64,000 nt of DNA from Phycomyces blakesleeanus NRRL 1555(-) (taxonomy: Eukaryota; Mucoromycota; Mucoromycetes; Mucorales; Phycomycetaceae), in the NCBI RefSeq assembly GCF_001638985.1, contig NW_017265135.1, forward strand, positions 372,001-436,000, given 5' to 3'. Each line of letters opens with the position of its first letter. Positions within the stretch are counted from its first letter, which is position 1. The position numbers were made by a program, and so were the translations under genes. The notes beneath the pieces were generated by a model. That model was not told where the DNA came from, did not search any database, and saw nothing but the letters and a program-made list of their open reading frames with translations. Shown here in pieces: positions 13,701-25,344 of this stretch.

Positions 13701-13978
13701 GTGCATATAATATATATATATAGTTTAAAATTTGGAAAGTGTATTAAGAAATACGTATATATAAAGTTTAATTAACTAAATAAATGAATAAATATAAATA
13801 AAAGCCGTACCTCGAGAGGATACTCGGAATCGCCAGTAGCCTTGGCAGCCTTAGGCTTCTTAGCAGCCTTCTTGTCAACCTTCTTGGCGGCATCAGCAGC
13901 AGGGGCAGCAGCAGCAGCAGCAGGTGCCTCGGCCTTGACGCTCATGGCAGCAAGTTTTTGCTCAATGGGAGCTGACAT
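10784..13978 (-). CDS. THS1: Threonyl-tRNA synthetase, cytosolic
   Basis: Nine exons on the minus strand: 13978-13811, 13647-13566, 13391-13046, 12929-12518, 12391-12293, 12145-11816, 11731-11594, 11498-11009 and 10938-10784. All phases agree and give 739 aa, close to the roughly 734 aa of yeast cytosolic ThrRS. A Lys/Ala-rich N-terminal extension (1-56) is followed by a TGS domain (about 85-147), the editing-site HxxxH (HSSAH, 162-166), class II motif 2 ([18 protein letters not shown]450) and motif 3 (GSVERM, R614). Zinc and threonine ligands fit C421 (MNCPGH), H472 (DAHIF) and H605 (VIIHRA). The anticodon-binding domain closes the protein. The enzyme charges tRNA-Thr with threonine and hydrolyses mischarged Ser-tRNA. 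There is no obvious mitochondrial presequence. The N-terminal extension is typical of eukaryotic cytosolic forms. Confidence 0.97.
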
Positions 13979-14475
13979 TGTTGAATTCAGTACAAAAAGT
14001 AAAAAAGAAGAAAAGAATAAAATAGAAAAAAAAATGTGGGTTTTATTATTTGATTCTCCTTCTCAGAAACCACCCCTCCCAATCCTTCCCCTCTGTTTCT
14101 CTTATATACTCTTCGCCTCTCACTCGTCAATTTGGAGGTTTGGATAAGCCACCCTGAGTAAAATCAGAAAGTGTCAGTAACTACATTATTTTCCGCAGCA
14201 AGATTTTTTTATAGTTATATTTATTTTTATTTTCTTAACAGAATAAATAAATAAATAAATAAATGACTAATAATGTGTAAGTCTTGACAGCTTGTAACCC
14301 GTATTCTAATAAAGAGTATATCACATTTGCTCACAAGATATTCTCCTTTTTTTTAAGAGTCATTTTTATATATTAATTCAAAATCAATGTTGTGTATATA
14401 TTTTTGCCAGTTTATAGTATATGTACACTTATATAAACAAACACACACACACACACACACATACATACATACATA
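13979..14475. other. Short intergenic region between ThrRS and velvet genes
   Basis: About 500 bp, AT-rich, with TAAATAAA repeats (about 14242-14265) and a CA repeat (14440-14460). It contains the synthetase promoter and the velvet 3' UTR. No CDS or RNA gene is visible. Confidence 0.6.
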
Positions 14476-15897
14476 TTAATCTGTTCTTTTTGTTCTCACT
14501 ATATAAAGACAAAATGATATGTTTATAAGCACAAACACAAACACAAATATGTATATATAAAAGACGAATTGAATTTCTTGGTGTTAGAGAGAAAGAGAGA
14601 TTAAATATAATAACTTACCATCATTTCGAATGGGTATTTTGAGGCCTTGTTTAGCGAATGTCTTTGATAGTTCAGTAGATTCTATTATACAGAAATAAAG
14701 TAATATTGATTAATATTTTAATATGGTATACTCTATGGTAAATGTTATTCTTTAAGTATCTACCCCCTTTTATATATATATTTCATTTTTACCTGTCATC
14801 CCAGGAAACTGTTATAGATATACGAGTGTCCAGAAAAAAATGAAAGTTGATTAAGATGATTAGTAGCTAAATCAAAAGAAAGAAAGAGAAGACCATCTCA
14901 TTCTTTGTTCTCTTTTCTGTTATTGTGTAATAATACTACTTTACTCGTACCTTTTTAGCAGAATAGACCGTAAATGGATCTGAAAAAACTTGAGCAATGA
15001 TTTTTGATTTGGCATTGGTCTGAAAATCAGAGCTACAAAATGTATACACAAACATACGCAGCCAAAATAAGGTGTATCTGAAATGTCAATAGATGTGAAA
15101 AAAATAAAACCAAAGATCCAAAGAAAACGATTCCATTTCTCTTCTAATCTGCTTCTTTACCTCACTAATTTCATTAGACTAAACCGAAGCGTATAACGCC
15201 CCTCGGTACGAATACTAAGATCGGGGAATGCAAAATACAGCCCTTGTTCTCCTTCCGTGTTCTTTAATAGACTAGGTGAGCTGACAAGTGAGCCCATAAG
15301 AACTCTGGTGCATTTGGGTGGGTTCGAAATGATATTTCGCTCTTCTTTACGATCGTCAGACCAAAGAGTAACATGGAGCACAAAGAATGGTGCCTGAAGT
15401 GTTCTACATATATTTTAGCTTATATATATATATATAAGTAGCATTTACTTACTGGACATCTACTGGACCTCTACTGCCACCCTGCTGTACAACCAATTGA
15501 ACAATAGGCGGAGGGTCGATTGGACGTCGGTCTTTTTCACCAAATCCACACATACGCGCATGGAGCGGTTGTTGGCAGACAATCAACTCGTATATTCTAT
15601 AACATTTTGGAGCTTTGTAAGTATATATATATATATATATATGAATGTATGGTAAAATATATAAATAAATAGTGAAGCGAACCGGTCTTCTCTCTCATCA
15701 TAGCCTATTGGCTCACAAGAAGTTTTGGGTTGAGTGGCCAACATGGGATGATCCCGGTAGACATCTGCAGAATGCGGATCTGCCACTGATGGCAAGCGAT
15801 TGTCATTGTTTGAGTCATTAAAAGAAGGGGTAAAAGAGGGGTTGCTGTCAATGGCCCCATGACTGTGAGGGGCATCGTAATGATGCATGTTTGACAT
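14476..15897 (-). CDS. Velvet-domain transcriptional regulator (VelB/VosA-type)
   Basis: Seven exons on the minus strand: 15897-15683, 15596-15453, 15403-15161, 15032-14951, 14808-14793 (16 nt), 14681-14619 and 14498-14476, giving 261 aa. After a His/Ser/Asn-rich leader of about 70 residues, the velvet domain fills the rest: YELIVCQQP, ARMCGFGEKDRRPIDPPP, LVSSPSLLKNTEGEQG, FPDLSIRTEGRYTLRFSL, SDPFTVYSAKKFPGMTEST, LSKTFAKQGLKIPIR, then a short basic end. Velvet proteins are fungal DNA-binding factors with an NF-kappaB-like fold. They form homo- and heterodimers that couple development, sporulation and secondary metabolism to light and other signals. The first intron has an unusual donor (GTTCGC), supported by phase and by the restored YELIV start of the domain. 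The last exon encodes only about seven residues and the stop, so the exact C-terminus is the least certain part. Confidence 0.9.
14793..14808 (-). other. 16-nt microexon of the velvet gene
   Basis: The exon reads TTTCCTGGGATGACAG between CAG and GTAAAA. It encodes FPGMT plus one base and joins SAKK to ESTELSKTF, restoring the conserved KFPGMTEST segment of velvet domains. Phase on both sides is consistent. Confidence 0.85.
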
Positions 15898-16329
15898 GAA
15901 GAGTATTAAATAGTTGGAGAAGAGAATGAAAATAAGAGATTAAAGGAGGAACTGTCAATAATAAGACTTTATATATGTATATGTATATGTATATGTAGCT
16001 GTGCATGTGCATGTATATGTACTTGTATACATATATATGCATGTAAAGAATATAAATCGGTTAATACTTTACGCAATAGAAAATAAAGAAAGAAATGAAT
16101 ATCACACTACACACACTACACATGCATACATGGTGTACTATCTTATAACCTTTTAGAAGATATATATGTATATTCTTTCTTTTGGTTCAATATTATATAT
16201 ATATATATACTTCTTTAATATGCTTGTATGTATTTTGTAATTTGTATAATTTTTTTTTAGATTAATATTATTATTATTATTATTCTTTTCTTTCTATCTC
16301 TTTAAGGTTTCTTTTTCTTCATTTTTTGT
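15898..16329. other. Intergenic, 430 bp between velvet and GT49-like genes
   Basis: AT-rich with GTATAT repeats (15975-16040) and (ATT)n at about 16265-16285. It should hold the velvet promoter and the GT49-like 3' UTR. No gene seen. Confidence 0.6.
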
Positions 16330-17429
16330 CTATTCTGCTTTGCCTATCAATCCTTTGCCCCAGTTTTGAATTACACGTGAGCACTGAGTTCTGATGTGCT
16401 GTGATCTGGATCCCCTCCAGAGACCGAGTGCGTCAAGTTGCCTTGCATAATGTACACACTTCTCCCAATAGAATTTGGCATACAGGCGACTCTCAATCAC
16501 ATTCTAAACATAAAGCTAAGTACATCATCCCAATATGCATTTCAAAGACTATCTTCTTTCTTTTGATATAAATATAGCTCAAGAGAAAACTTACATCGAA
16601 ATCGGTCAATACACTATCCTTATTCTCAGGTAATTGGACTACGAAATCGTCAGGAAGTACCCAGAATTTTGCACCTGTCAAATAACTAGAGAACCGACAT
16701 GCCGATCTACTGTCAAGGAATCTTTCGGCGCACCTAAAAGAGAATAAGAGAAACTATTAATTACATCAACGACAAAAAAGAAAAAAAAGAGGTTTCTCTT
16801 CTTATTCATATCCCCCCCTCTCACTCTTTTTTTTTGGCTCTGCTTGTATTCCTCACCATGGCTGAACTGTCTTGCTTTCAATCACAACTGGCTCATAGTG
16901 AAACTCATACTTTTCAACTAAATAAAGTATATCTGCATCCTTCCAATGTGTCATATTTGTAGGTCCTTGATTGGTCTTCCAGTGTTTGTCTATCATGATC
17001 ATCTCCTCTTCCTCAACTAATTCCAGTAAACGAGCCTTGTGGTGAGGCACGGTGTAGCTCTCCTTGTCGTACCGAGGGAACCCAAAGGTAGGAACCACAA
17101 GCACGTCGCCTTCCCGAAGTACCTTTACAAATGTCGCTTGATTGGCTTCGAGGGTCTTGCGGAGATTGGTGCCTGGGACCATTGAATTGGGCATCTCCAC
17201 AATAAATTCTGTGCGTGCAAACAAACGCGCAAGATTTCGTTCGGCATTACGGGACAATAGGACGGATGGTTGACGGCCCCCGTGGCGAGACAAATGTATA
17301 TCCAGACGGGTGGCGAGTTTGGGATTTTCATTGTATGCAGCACGAATCTTGCTCATTTCCTGTAAGCCATCCTTGTCATCCTTTACCTGCAATGTAGCTG
17401 ATACAGGACCTACACACCCACACACCCAC

Positions 17430-17486
<57 letters not shown>

Positions 17487-18405
17487 CAGATTATAAGAAT
17501 AAGAATAACAAAAGGAGAGGATTTTTTTTTGTCAATTATTGTGAGTTTAAATGACTCTTTTGGTGATATTAAGATAATTTTCCCTTTTCTGCCTCCCTCC
17601 TTTCTCAATCTCTTTGTTTCTTTTATCTTACCTTGCCAGTGTTCCACTAAACGAACTAATTCAGTCCAGGTACCAGGTGTGACTGTGGTGATGATTGAAA
17701 CATCTTCTTCAAAAGGTACTTTGGATGCCTTGAGCCAGTAAGGCTCGACAGCTTCTGCAGCTTCATAATAAGACTTTGACAGTAATTTGGCCATCTTTAA
17801 GCCATGTGACATGCCGTCCACCACCGAATATGTATCGTCTATTATTGTTATTTGGTAGATCCAATTTCATCAATATATTACACTTAATTGATTGTCTTTT
17901 TTTTTCGTTACTCATTAATTAAATATATGTATATACCTTGATTATAAGTACGTTGGGCTACCCAGTTTTCTCCAAATCTTGAATCCAATACTGGCCCAGA
18001 TCTTAACCAATGCCAGCTGTGGTTAATAGTCAGGAACACCGAGAATACACAGTAGACTAGGAGTAAGAATCGAACAAGTTTTGACCGATACAATGACATG
18101 ATCTTGGATTTTTTTTGGGTTCCTCCAAATGCCACACCATGTTTGTCGTGAGGTAACAATGGTCCTCCTGCAGGATCTAAAAATGAATCGATGCGGTAAA
18201 TCCACTGTTGACACTTGAGTTTAATGCTGAGCCACATTGACCCATGGCGTTGCTTGGATGACACTAATGGTACCGAAACTAATTCATTCGGTGGTGGTGG
18301 AGAAATACTTCCGAGGCGACCGAGATGAGGGCTCTTTTCGGGGTAGACGTTTGTAAGTTGAATAGATGCTCTACGTTGGTGGGATGTAGATCGTGGATTG
18401 GACAT
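16330..18405 (-). CDS. Glycosyltransferase family 49-like (LARGE-type) type II membrane protein
   Basis: Five exons on the minus strand: 18405-17937, 17838-17632, 17409-16857, 16733-16595 and 16503-16330, giving 513 aa. A basic, Ser-rich cytosolic N-terminus is followed by one hydrophobic segment (about 109-127, FLLLVYCVFSVFLTI), typical of a Golgi type II enzyme. The lumenal part carries VSIITTVTPGTW, a stretch with RNLARLFARTEF and MVPGTNL, EKYEFHYEPVVIESK, WCAERF and FWVLPDDFVVQLPE. The last is the conserved LP(D/N)xF(V/M)(I/V)H region of the dystroglycan-type GT49 family. Where GT49 enzymes usually have a DxD, this protein reads EMPNSMVPGTNL, with no clear DxD, so catalytic activity is uncertain. 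The role would be Golgi glycan elongation; the substrate is unknown. No neighbour suggests a pathway. Confidence 0.78.
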
Positions 18406-19326
18406 TTTTTTTTGTCTACTACTACTTCTTCTTCTGTCTTTTATCTTTTTTAGTAGAAAGGGAGGTGAAAGAGTTCCTTTCTTCTTTTTCTTCTTTTAAT
18501 TTTTTATTTTTTTTAATTTTTTTTTAATTTCTAGCAGGAATGTTAGATGAAGGTCTGAAAGTATATATTACAAGTCAAGACGCAATGAGACAAGAAATTG
18601 TACAAGCTTTGTAGGTTCGTATTCGTTGTAGGTGACGTAGACGTGGCTCAAATAAACCCTTGTTATACACAGCTATATATATATATATATATATATATAT
18701 ACGTGTGTGTGTGTGTGTGTTTATGCGTTTATGTGCGTGTGTGTGCGTAGATAGTACTTAATATATGCTTAGTTTTGGGCAAGATTTCTCCAAATACAAC
18801 AAAGCCCACGAGTCTGTATCGTATATATATGTACACAGTCAGTGCGGTGGATTTCGTCGGCTCACAAAAAAATAAGATCTGGTAGGGTATAAAGAAAAAG
18901 ATAAGTCGTCGGTTAATGAAAATTTTAATATCGATAATTGAAAAAAAAAAAATAGTAAAAATAAAAATGCGTGTGTGTTGTGCCTAACATGTAAATGGCA
19001 TTATTCTCCACTCTGACTTCAAATGCGTGGCATTGGCTCTCCTAGCCACGTTTTATGTTCATATGTAAAAGAAGCACCCAAAGCGGTTCGTTTAAGCCTG
19101 AGGACTCATTTGTCTTTTATTGTTTGAACGATTTTGAGATAGCAAACTTGGATATTCGTTAAATATTACTGAAGAATATTCAGCTAAAAAAACATTTATT
19201 TAAGTAAACCGCTGTGAATGCTTTTAGAAATTTATTTCTGTATTTCGTATCATTGTATAATGCCTTTTCAAAAATAAACCAGAAAATAAAAACAAAAGTC
19301 AATGTATAATCACTTTTATTTATTAG
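18406..19326. other. Intergenic region between GT49-like and NmrA-like genes
   Basis: This region has T-rich stretches, a (TA)n followed by (GT)n tract (18674-18722), and a small hairpin at about 19025-19052 (CGTGGC...GCCACG). It presumably contains the GT49-like promoter. No gene visible. Confidence 0.55.
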
Positions 19327-20274
19327 TTACTCTTCTTCTAACATGCTATGCAAACAATCCATAATCGTGCTCTTGGGAGGAGCGAGTTCAAGGATTTCTT
19401 TGCTGGTTGGGCATTCAGAGAGAGAGAACTGGCCATTCCAAGCAAGCTCGCAGCCTGCAATAATTGAAGTCAGAACCTTCTTTGGGTATCCACCAGAAGC
19501 AACGAGCTCATCAAGAAACCCAATGTCCTTGTACTTGACATCCTGCACTTTCACACCAGCTATCTGTTCAACTGCTTCCACTAGCCGTTTTCCGGTAACG
19601 TCTTCAGGACCACTAAGAGCATATTTGGCTTGGTTGTGTGGAGTGGGGTCATCAAGCGCAAGAAGGTGGGCTGCAGTGTTGCCGATATCATCTGGATTAA
19701 TCAGTGCCACAGGAGCATCGGCATTCAGAATGAGCTTCAATGTGTCTTGATTTCCAGTTTTTCGGTAGCTCTTGATCCACTCTACAGAGCTAGGGAGGTA
19801 GGAAGCAGTAAAGATACTTGGTCGGAGAGATGTCCATTGCAAATTCTTGAAATCTGGCTGAGACAGCAAGGTTTCGATTGCCCAATGTGAGCGACCGTAG
19901 AATACAGGACTGACAGGGCCTATGAATTTTAAGGCTGTTGAGATCTTCACTACGTATTGGACTCCGGCTTGTAGTAAGGCAATGTAGAATGCAGATTCGT
20001 CTACGAATTGATGTGGCAAATTATGCGGAGCTATGAAAACCCTGACCACTTCTTGTTCCTTAAGCCAATCTGCATCGATTGTAGTCCAATCTTTCTCTTG
20101 CATCTCCACATTAGATATTTTGGCGAGTTTCTTGGAAATGGGACTGTCTAAGGAGCGGGTCAGACCAAGAATTCGATACTTGGTATTCTTGGATTCCAAT
20201 AGTGCGGGGAGAGTATGGATAACACTTTTGCCAGTGTTACCGGTAGCGCCAACGACAAGGATAGTAGGAGCCAT
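19327..20274 (-). CDS. NmrA-like NAD(P)-binding Rossmann protein
   Basis: Single-exon gene of 315 aa, unusual among the intron-rich neighbours. The N-terminus ILVVGATGNTGKSV is the GxxGxxG dinucleotide-binding loop of atypical short-chain dehydrogenases. VFYGRSHWAIETLL, SLRPSIF, and the later ALINPDDIG and KYALSGPEDVTGKRL match the NmrA/HSCARG family layout. Members are NAD(P)H sensors or reductases acting on small substrates such as quinones. NmrA itself regulates nitrogen-responsive GATA factors in ascomycetes, but that specific role cannot be assigned here. The protein is presumably cytosolic, with no signal peptide or membrane segment. A TATAAATA element lies 47-54 bp upstream of the ATG. 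Confidence 0.88.
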   Translation of the reverse strand: MAPTILVVGATGNTGKSVIHTLPALLESKNTKYRILGLTRSLDSPISKKLAKISNVEMQEKDWTTIDADWLKEQEVVRVFIAPHNLPHQFVDESAFYIALLQAGVQYVVKISTALKFIGPVSPVFYGRSHWAIETLLSQPDFKNLQWTSLRPSIFTASYLPSSVEWIKSYRKTGNQDTLKLILNADAPVALINPDDIGNTAAHLLALDDPTPHNQAKYALSGPEDVTGKRLVEAVEQIAGVKVQDVKYKDIGFLDELVASGGYPKKVLTSIIAGCELAWNGQFSLSECPTSKEILELAPPKSTIMDCLHSMLEEE

Positions 20275-22259
20275 GTTTTGATGATTAAGGTTTTCTTTTG
20301 TTTTATAGTTTTGTGTTGGCTATTTATAAGGGATTTAGAACTGGGGTTTAAAGGGTTGATTATTAATTAACACCTTTTTAATCACCATTTATGGGAGAAC
20401 ACGGATTAGTTTCTCCTATCATTACCATTGACAGAGTTTCACTGTAATATATGTCAGAATTTAAACCTCCGTATTTCGACTTTCGTCTATAAGGTGAAAG
20501 TATTTTATCTTATTGCAAGTTTTTCTAGGTCTCGCGTGCTATGGCATGTAAGGAGTCCCAATGAGAGCTACAGAATAAATGAACCGAGATATTTTTTTTT
20601 TAAAAAAAAAGAAATCTCCTACATATAAAGGGGAAAATGAAAAAAGTAATAATAATAATACTTAAAGAGTATTTGACAAGGCATGACAAGAGAGCCCGAG
20701 AACAAACCCCTCATTAGGGAGGAATCTTTGGTCGAGAATTTACGCGACTTGCTTATTTATTTATTTTTGGTATTCTAGAAATTCAATACTTAGTCATTGG
20801 TATTCCAGTAATTTTGTACCTTTGGAGGATCGATATTCTTATTTGAAAGTTCCAGATATTTAAATTCATCAAAGAGAAAGAAAATCAAATTGTGCTAAAA
20901 ATATGATTGAAAACATTGGGATCAAATAGTTCCAGTACGCGCTTTAAGTACTGGGATCTTTAGCAAATATTACAAACTACTTCAAAAAAGAAAGAAAGGT
21001 ATATTTTCCATAAATGAAGCAGAGAAACAATAAAAGAAGTTTGTAAACCAGAAGATTCCAGAGCAGTATAAGAACTCGAGACGGAATAAGTCGATCAGTT
21101 AGATATTTATTTATTTTTTTGCTGTAGACATTTCTGACACGGTGTGTGTTCTTTTGGTTCTGCTCAGGCCACAAATATCCTGCAAGAAGTATGACGCTCT
21201 TTTCATGATTTACTTCAACTCCCTTGCACAAGGCATACCCCTGTTCATTTTATTTTACCACTGGTACTGCTTGAGAAGAGCTTTATAGTAAAATAGTACA
21301 GATTTCTCTGGTATAAAAGCCTTCAGATGGAATAATATTAAAATACTTATCCTTATCTGTTCTTATCTTATTTATCAAATCCCTTATTATCTTGTTTATA
21401 CATCTATTCCATTGTCACTGTCTTATAATCACCCTTCGCGATAGTTATACGCATACTTGTTGATATATTTGTCCTTTCTATACATATTTTACTACATCTC
21501 CTTATTGTTGGGTAGACCCGAGCGTTATCACAGTAATTTATCCCTTTAATATAAATATACTAGGAGCTTTGCTCCCCCCTCCGGGGGGGGGGGGGGGGCA
21601 TTTGGCTACGTTAAGTTCTATGTAACTGTTCCCTACTGGTAATAGTGTACGGCACACAATTACCAAGTAGTATAGGTTTTTACATTTTATTTTAGTGAGA
21701 AATAGCAAGTAAATTAGAGAACACGTGACCGATTAGAAGGGCTAAATCACATGATCTCTAATTTCATCCTGTCTTTCTAGTATGATGATGATGATGATGA
21801 TAATGCCTTATGAGCTTGTTGGAAACTCTCATTTATTATTATTTTTCTGACAACGTTGCACCACACCAAGTCAATACTTTTTATTTCCATACTAATCTTT
21901 TTCCTGGCGGAAAATGTCGTTTGATGTATATTTTAGCTAAACGAACAGACTAGTCTTTAAAATACTTACGGTAGAGTGTATTATTTTTGAAGCCCAAAAT
22001 TTTCTGCTGCATTATGTACCTGAATATTTTTTATCAAAAATAAAATTAAAAAAAAGCTTAATTGGCTCAAAAATATTGACAATTCTTGATCCTATCTATT
22101 ATATCCTTGCAAAATATATACATTATTCATCTACGTCCCTGTGTCTCATGAATGTAATTTTTAAACCAGAAGTTCGTATTGTTCACCATAATATGAACCA
22201 AATTATTCGAAAAGGAGAGGAAAAATAATAATAGTAATAATAATACTTTATTGGTCAAA
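20275..22259. other. Intergenic region with remnant-like sequence and a G16 homopolymer
   Basis: About 2 kb without a supported gene. It includes a minus-strand open frame of about 84 codons (20977-21231), which is possibly a transposon relic. The sequence AGGAGCTTTGCTCCC followed by a 16-base G run (21583-21598) is unusual in this AT-rich DNA. A GATGAT repeat lies at about 21784-21802. The rest is AT-rich. Confidence 0.5.
20321..20328 (-). promoter_or_regulatory. Putative TATA box of the NmrA-like gene
   Basis: TATAAATA on the minus strand, about 50 bp upstream of the start codon, where a TATA element followed by a short leader would be expected. Identified by sequence and position only. 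Confidence 0.4.
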
Positions 22260-23690
22260 ACCCATTGGAAAAAAAAATACTTTTTTTTAATAAATTTTTG
22301 CAATGTTCATCAACATCCACCAGAACATGCCGAATTTTGCAACATTGAGGAACTTTTGGTTATTGGAAGACCCGACGAACAAGTGAATATCAACAGCTTG
22401 AACTATGTTGATGTCATCTTTGTTGACTTCGACCAGGCCTCCAAGAGGCAGAACCACAATGTTGTTGTAATTGTCTATTACTACGGCTGGGGTATAATGC
22501 AATTTACATTGCTGCTCGGAACAATTTGATACTTTTGCATAAAGAACGCCTTCCTCATTCTGTCTGCAGAGTCTCTTGGTTGACCGATCTTTATCTGACC
22601 AAGGAAGAATTGACCATTTGATTGAAAAACACCTCCAAGTGTATCACACAAAGTGAGAGTCAACAACCCGGAATTGTCACTGTTGACACGAGAACCAAAG
22701 AAATGGAGATTAAAGCCTGGGAAATTGACAGGGGCCAGCTTGACAAAATCACCAATTGAACTTCTCACAGATCTTGTTCCATTACCAGCTGGTCTCTCCA
22801 CGACATACGATCCGCCATTGCAAAGATGCCGACAGGTGAATTGGTTTCCGAATCTTGTAGTGACGTCTCGAGAGATGGAATGGCGGTTGGTCTTAAACAA
22901 ATGCTCGCGGATGAACTTGTTAAATTGTTCGCCATTTTCAGTTTCGTATTGCAGCACAGAACCAAAAAAAAAGACCAATTATATCAGTGATATGATGCAG
23001 AAGGTGGACTTTTGGCTTGAACGTGGAGTCTTGCTTAGGAAATCCTTCCCGGAGAAGCTGGACATCCAATTGAAAAAGCAGATCCGTTACATCAGTGACA
23101 GCGTGTTTTATCTGGGCAATATAATTAGTCGAAGCACCAGTCGATTACACGCATGTACACCAAAGACGACAGGCGGCCTAATGGATGCAAGACTTGAATC
23201 AATTCCTTGAAATCGCGTCCAACAAAGGAACCAGTGTGGCGAAGCTTGTTCCTGAATGTTCGGCTGTAACTCTTACATGCTTTTTAAGAGTCTAGAGCTT
23301 CCTGGAGACTTTTATTTTCACTTGCGGTCAACATATTTTGTTTACAGAAGAAGATCCACAAGTATTTATTTAGTTGGGACCAAGAGGAATTATGTAAAGG
23401 GTTTCGACAGGCATGCCCTTTGGTAAGGATGGATCAAAGGCTTTGAGTCTAAGAGACTCCTTGTACCCATCGAGATGTAGTGCTGGCCAGGAATCGGCAT
23501 TGGCGAACTCGGGCAAGAAGGACTTTGGTCTTTCTTCTGGCCCACAGTGGGTTCAACCGGAAGACAAGGCATCAAATAAGAAGGAGGGGTTTATAGCTTA
23601 TCCCAAACGAGCCGAAAGTATGAGAAAATTCTAGGAATATGATCCAGGCTATCATAGTCTATTTTGGTGTTCGTGTTCGTGTGTGTGTGT
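22260..23690 (-). pseudogene. Decayed transposase-like conserved ORF, frameshifted
   Basis: The minus strand shows a coding-like protein broken into frames. In order: DSLDHIPRIFSYFRLVW (about 23640), a stop, FLPEFANADSWPALHLDGY and GMPVETLYIIPLGPN (about 23530-23370), stops, then LLFQLDVQLLREGFPKQ and KVHLLHHITDI (about 23085-22985). A frameshift in the A9 run at 22964-22972 separates this from LQYETENGEQFNKFIREH and TRFGNQFTCRHLCNGGSY, and another near 22500 precedes VLPLGGLVEVNKDD. The 'H..LHHI..I' stretch followed by 'YETENGEQFNKFIREH' has the feel of the C-terminal part of large fungal DNA-transposon proteins. The exact superfamily is not established. No terminal repeats were recognised. 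Confidence 0.6.
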
Positions 23691-25344
23691 TTTTTTTTTC
23701 GTCAAATTGCTTAAGAGTTTTCATCGGGTAGGTCAAAATTTGATTGATAACTGCTCAACAGTAACAACAACAAAACCCTGGTTATTATTTATTTTACTAT
23801 GACATTAGTCATCTTTACTTACAATGAAACGTGATTATTACCTTTTTCTTCTTAATCATATGCCTCATTTCCATAAATGTACCGGGAAATTCGAACATTG
23901 ATTCCATTAGAGTCGATTCATTATAGCCCTTCAGGTTGTTGGTGGTAATGGTAATGGAATTAGTTTTTTTTTTTTTTTTTTAAAAAAAAGGACCATCAGA
24001 AATTGCAGGTTTAGTGTCGAGGTAACTTCAATATGATATTTGTTGTATTTAAGTTTACCTTTTTTTTTTTTGAAAAGAGTTCTCATACTCTTTTGTTTTA
24101 TTAGGATGGTTTGTCCGTAATGGTTTCAAAGTCTGTGCAGTGGTTTAAAGATATTATGGCTTGTACAGATTGTGCACATGAAGGTTGTCTTGTCAGCAGT
24201 CTTTTGGGTAAAGTTGTCTTCCATGCTTCAAAGAAAAATGTGGGAGCAAAAGATGTAGAAAGAAAAATAATTAATTCGAGATAAATAAATAAAATTTGTA
24301 ACCAGTCTTTATGCTCTCTAAATTTTGAAACAATTATATATATGTATATTTTCAATAATTGATCTATTTCTCCCCCTGATTTTTTTCATTCATTTTAATT
24401 TCCATTTAGAGTAGATGTTGTGGGTATTTTTATTCTCCGACATGGTTACTGAGAAAAGAAAAAAAAAATTGTTGTAGTTTGCTGGTGGGATGGGTGTGTG
24501 TAGTATTAATTTAGAGACAGACTTTCCCACCTATCTTTTTTTTTTGTTCTGACTTGTCTGGGTTTGGATTACAACGGGCACAAAAATATAAGTCAGCCAG
24601 GATAGTTCTTCGGGCTATTTTTCTCCTTTATTTCTTCTTCACTCATTCTACTCACACTTTTGGTTTTTTTTTTTTCACTTTGATTCTTTGTGTATATATA
24701 TACTTTTGGCAGTCTATTCTATCAGATTTCCCGATTAGCCACGCTATGTATTGCCTTGTTGAGATACTTTTTTTTTTTACGAAGATCAGGATTGCCCTGA
24801 ACGGACAATTGATATAAATTTGTATTATTGCTGTTATTATGAATTACAAGATAATATATATATATATGTATATATATATTGATCTCTGGGTCTAGAAAAA
24901 AGAAAAAGAAAAAAGTCAAATGAGTAAAGAGGTACTTGTTTATGTACAAATATAGATAGATAGACGCACCTGAATAGTTAAATAATTGCTTAGCAACTTG
25001 TGGATATAATTAACCCAAATGATGACTATAACAAGTGTATTTATCAATATAAGATCAAAAATAAGCCATTTGTTGTTGTTGTTTTTTTGATCTATAAATC
25101 ATATAGTTTAAATAAATAAATAAAATAATAAAATAAGAATAATCAAGCCAAGCCAAGCATTTTATTTATTTTTCTTAGTTATAAAATAAATCTGATAAAT
25201 ATTATATTTGCCGCCAGTATAAATCCTATTCGAACGCTCGGACTGTCAAATTCACCTCTTCTTCTCTTACCCTTTTTTTTTTCTTTTTTCTTTTTTCTAC
25301 CCCTTCAACCAACCTCATCACCACCATAACTACCGTCTATTCCA
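23691..25344. other. Intergenic region upstream of the CYSTM gene
   Basis: Low-complexity AT-rich DNA with T-runs and A-runs (for example 23966-23990 and 24060-24072) and (TA)n tracts. A few short open frames show no recognisable features. The end of the region (25250-25340) is a pyrimidine-rich tract typical of a fungal core promoter and leader. Confidence 0.5.
25218..25225 (+). promoter_or_regulatory. Putative TATA element of the CYSTM gene
   Basis: The sequence AGTATAAATCC lies about 120 bp upstream of the CYSTM ATG, followed by a CT-rich stretch (TTCTTCTCTTACCC and T-runs) likely to contain the transcription start. Position-based inference. Confidence 0.35.

Noticed and set aside
17410..17631. 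Continuous 323-codon frame through the GT49-like gene including a KKKSSPFVILILIICIYIYIY stretch
   Set aside because: This stretch is a 222-nt intron with GTAAGA donor, (TA)n/(CA)n content and TGTGTAG acceptor; removing it keeps the frame and joins EHWQ to GPVSATLQ.
22653..23210. 185-codon plus-strand frame
   Set aside because: The opposite strand gives ordered, family-like blocks across the same DNA, so this frame is a shadow of the decayed locus.
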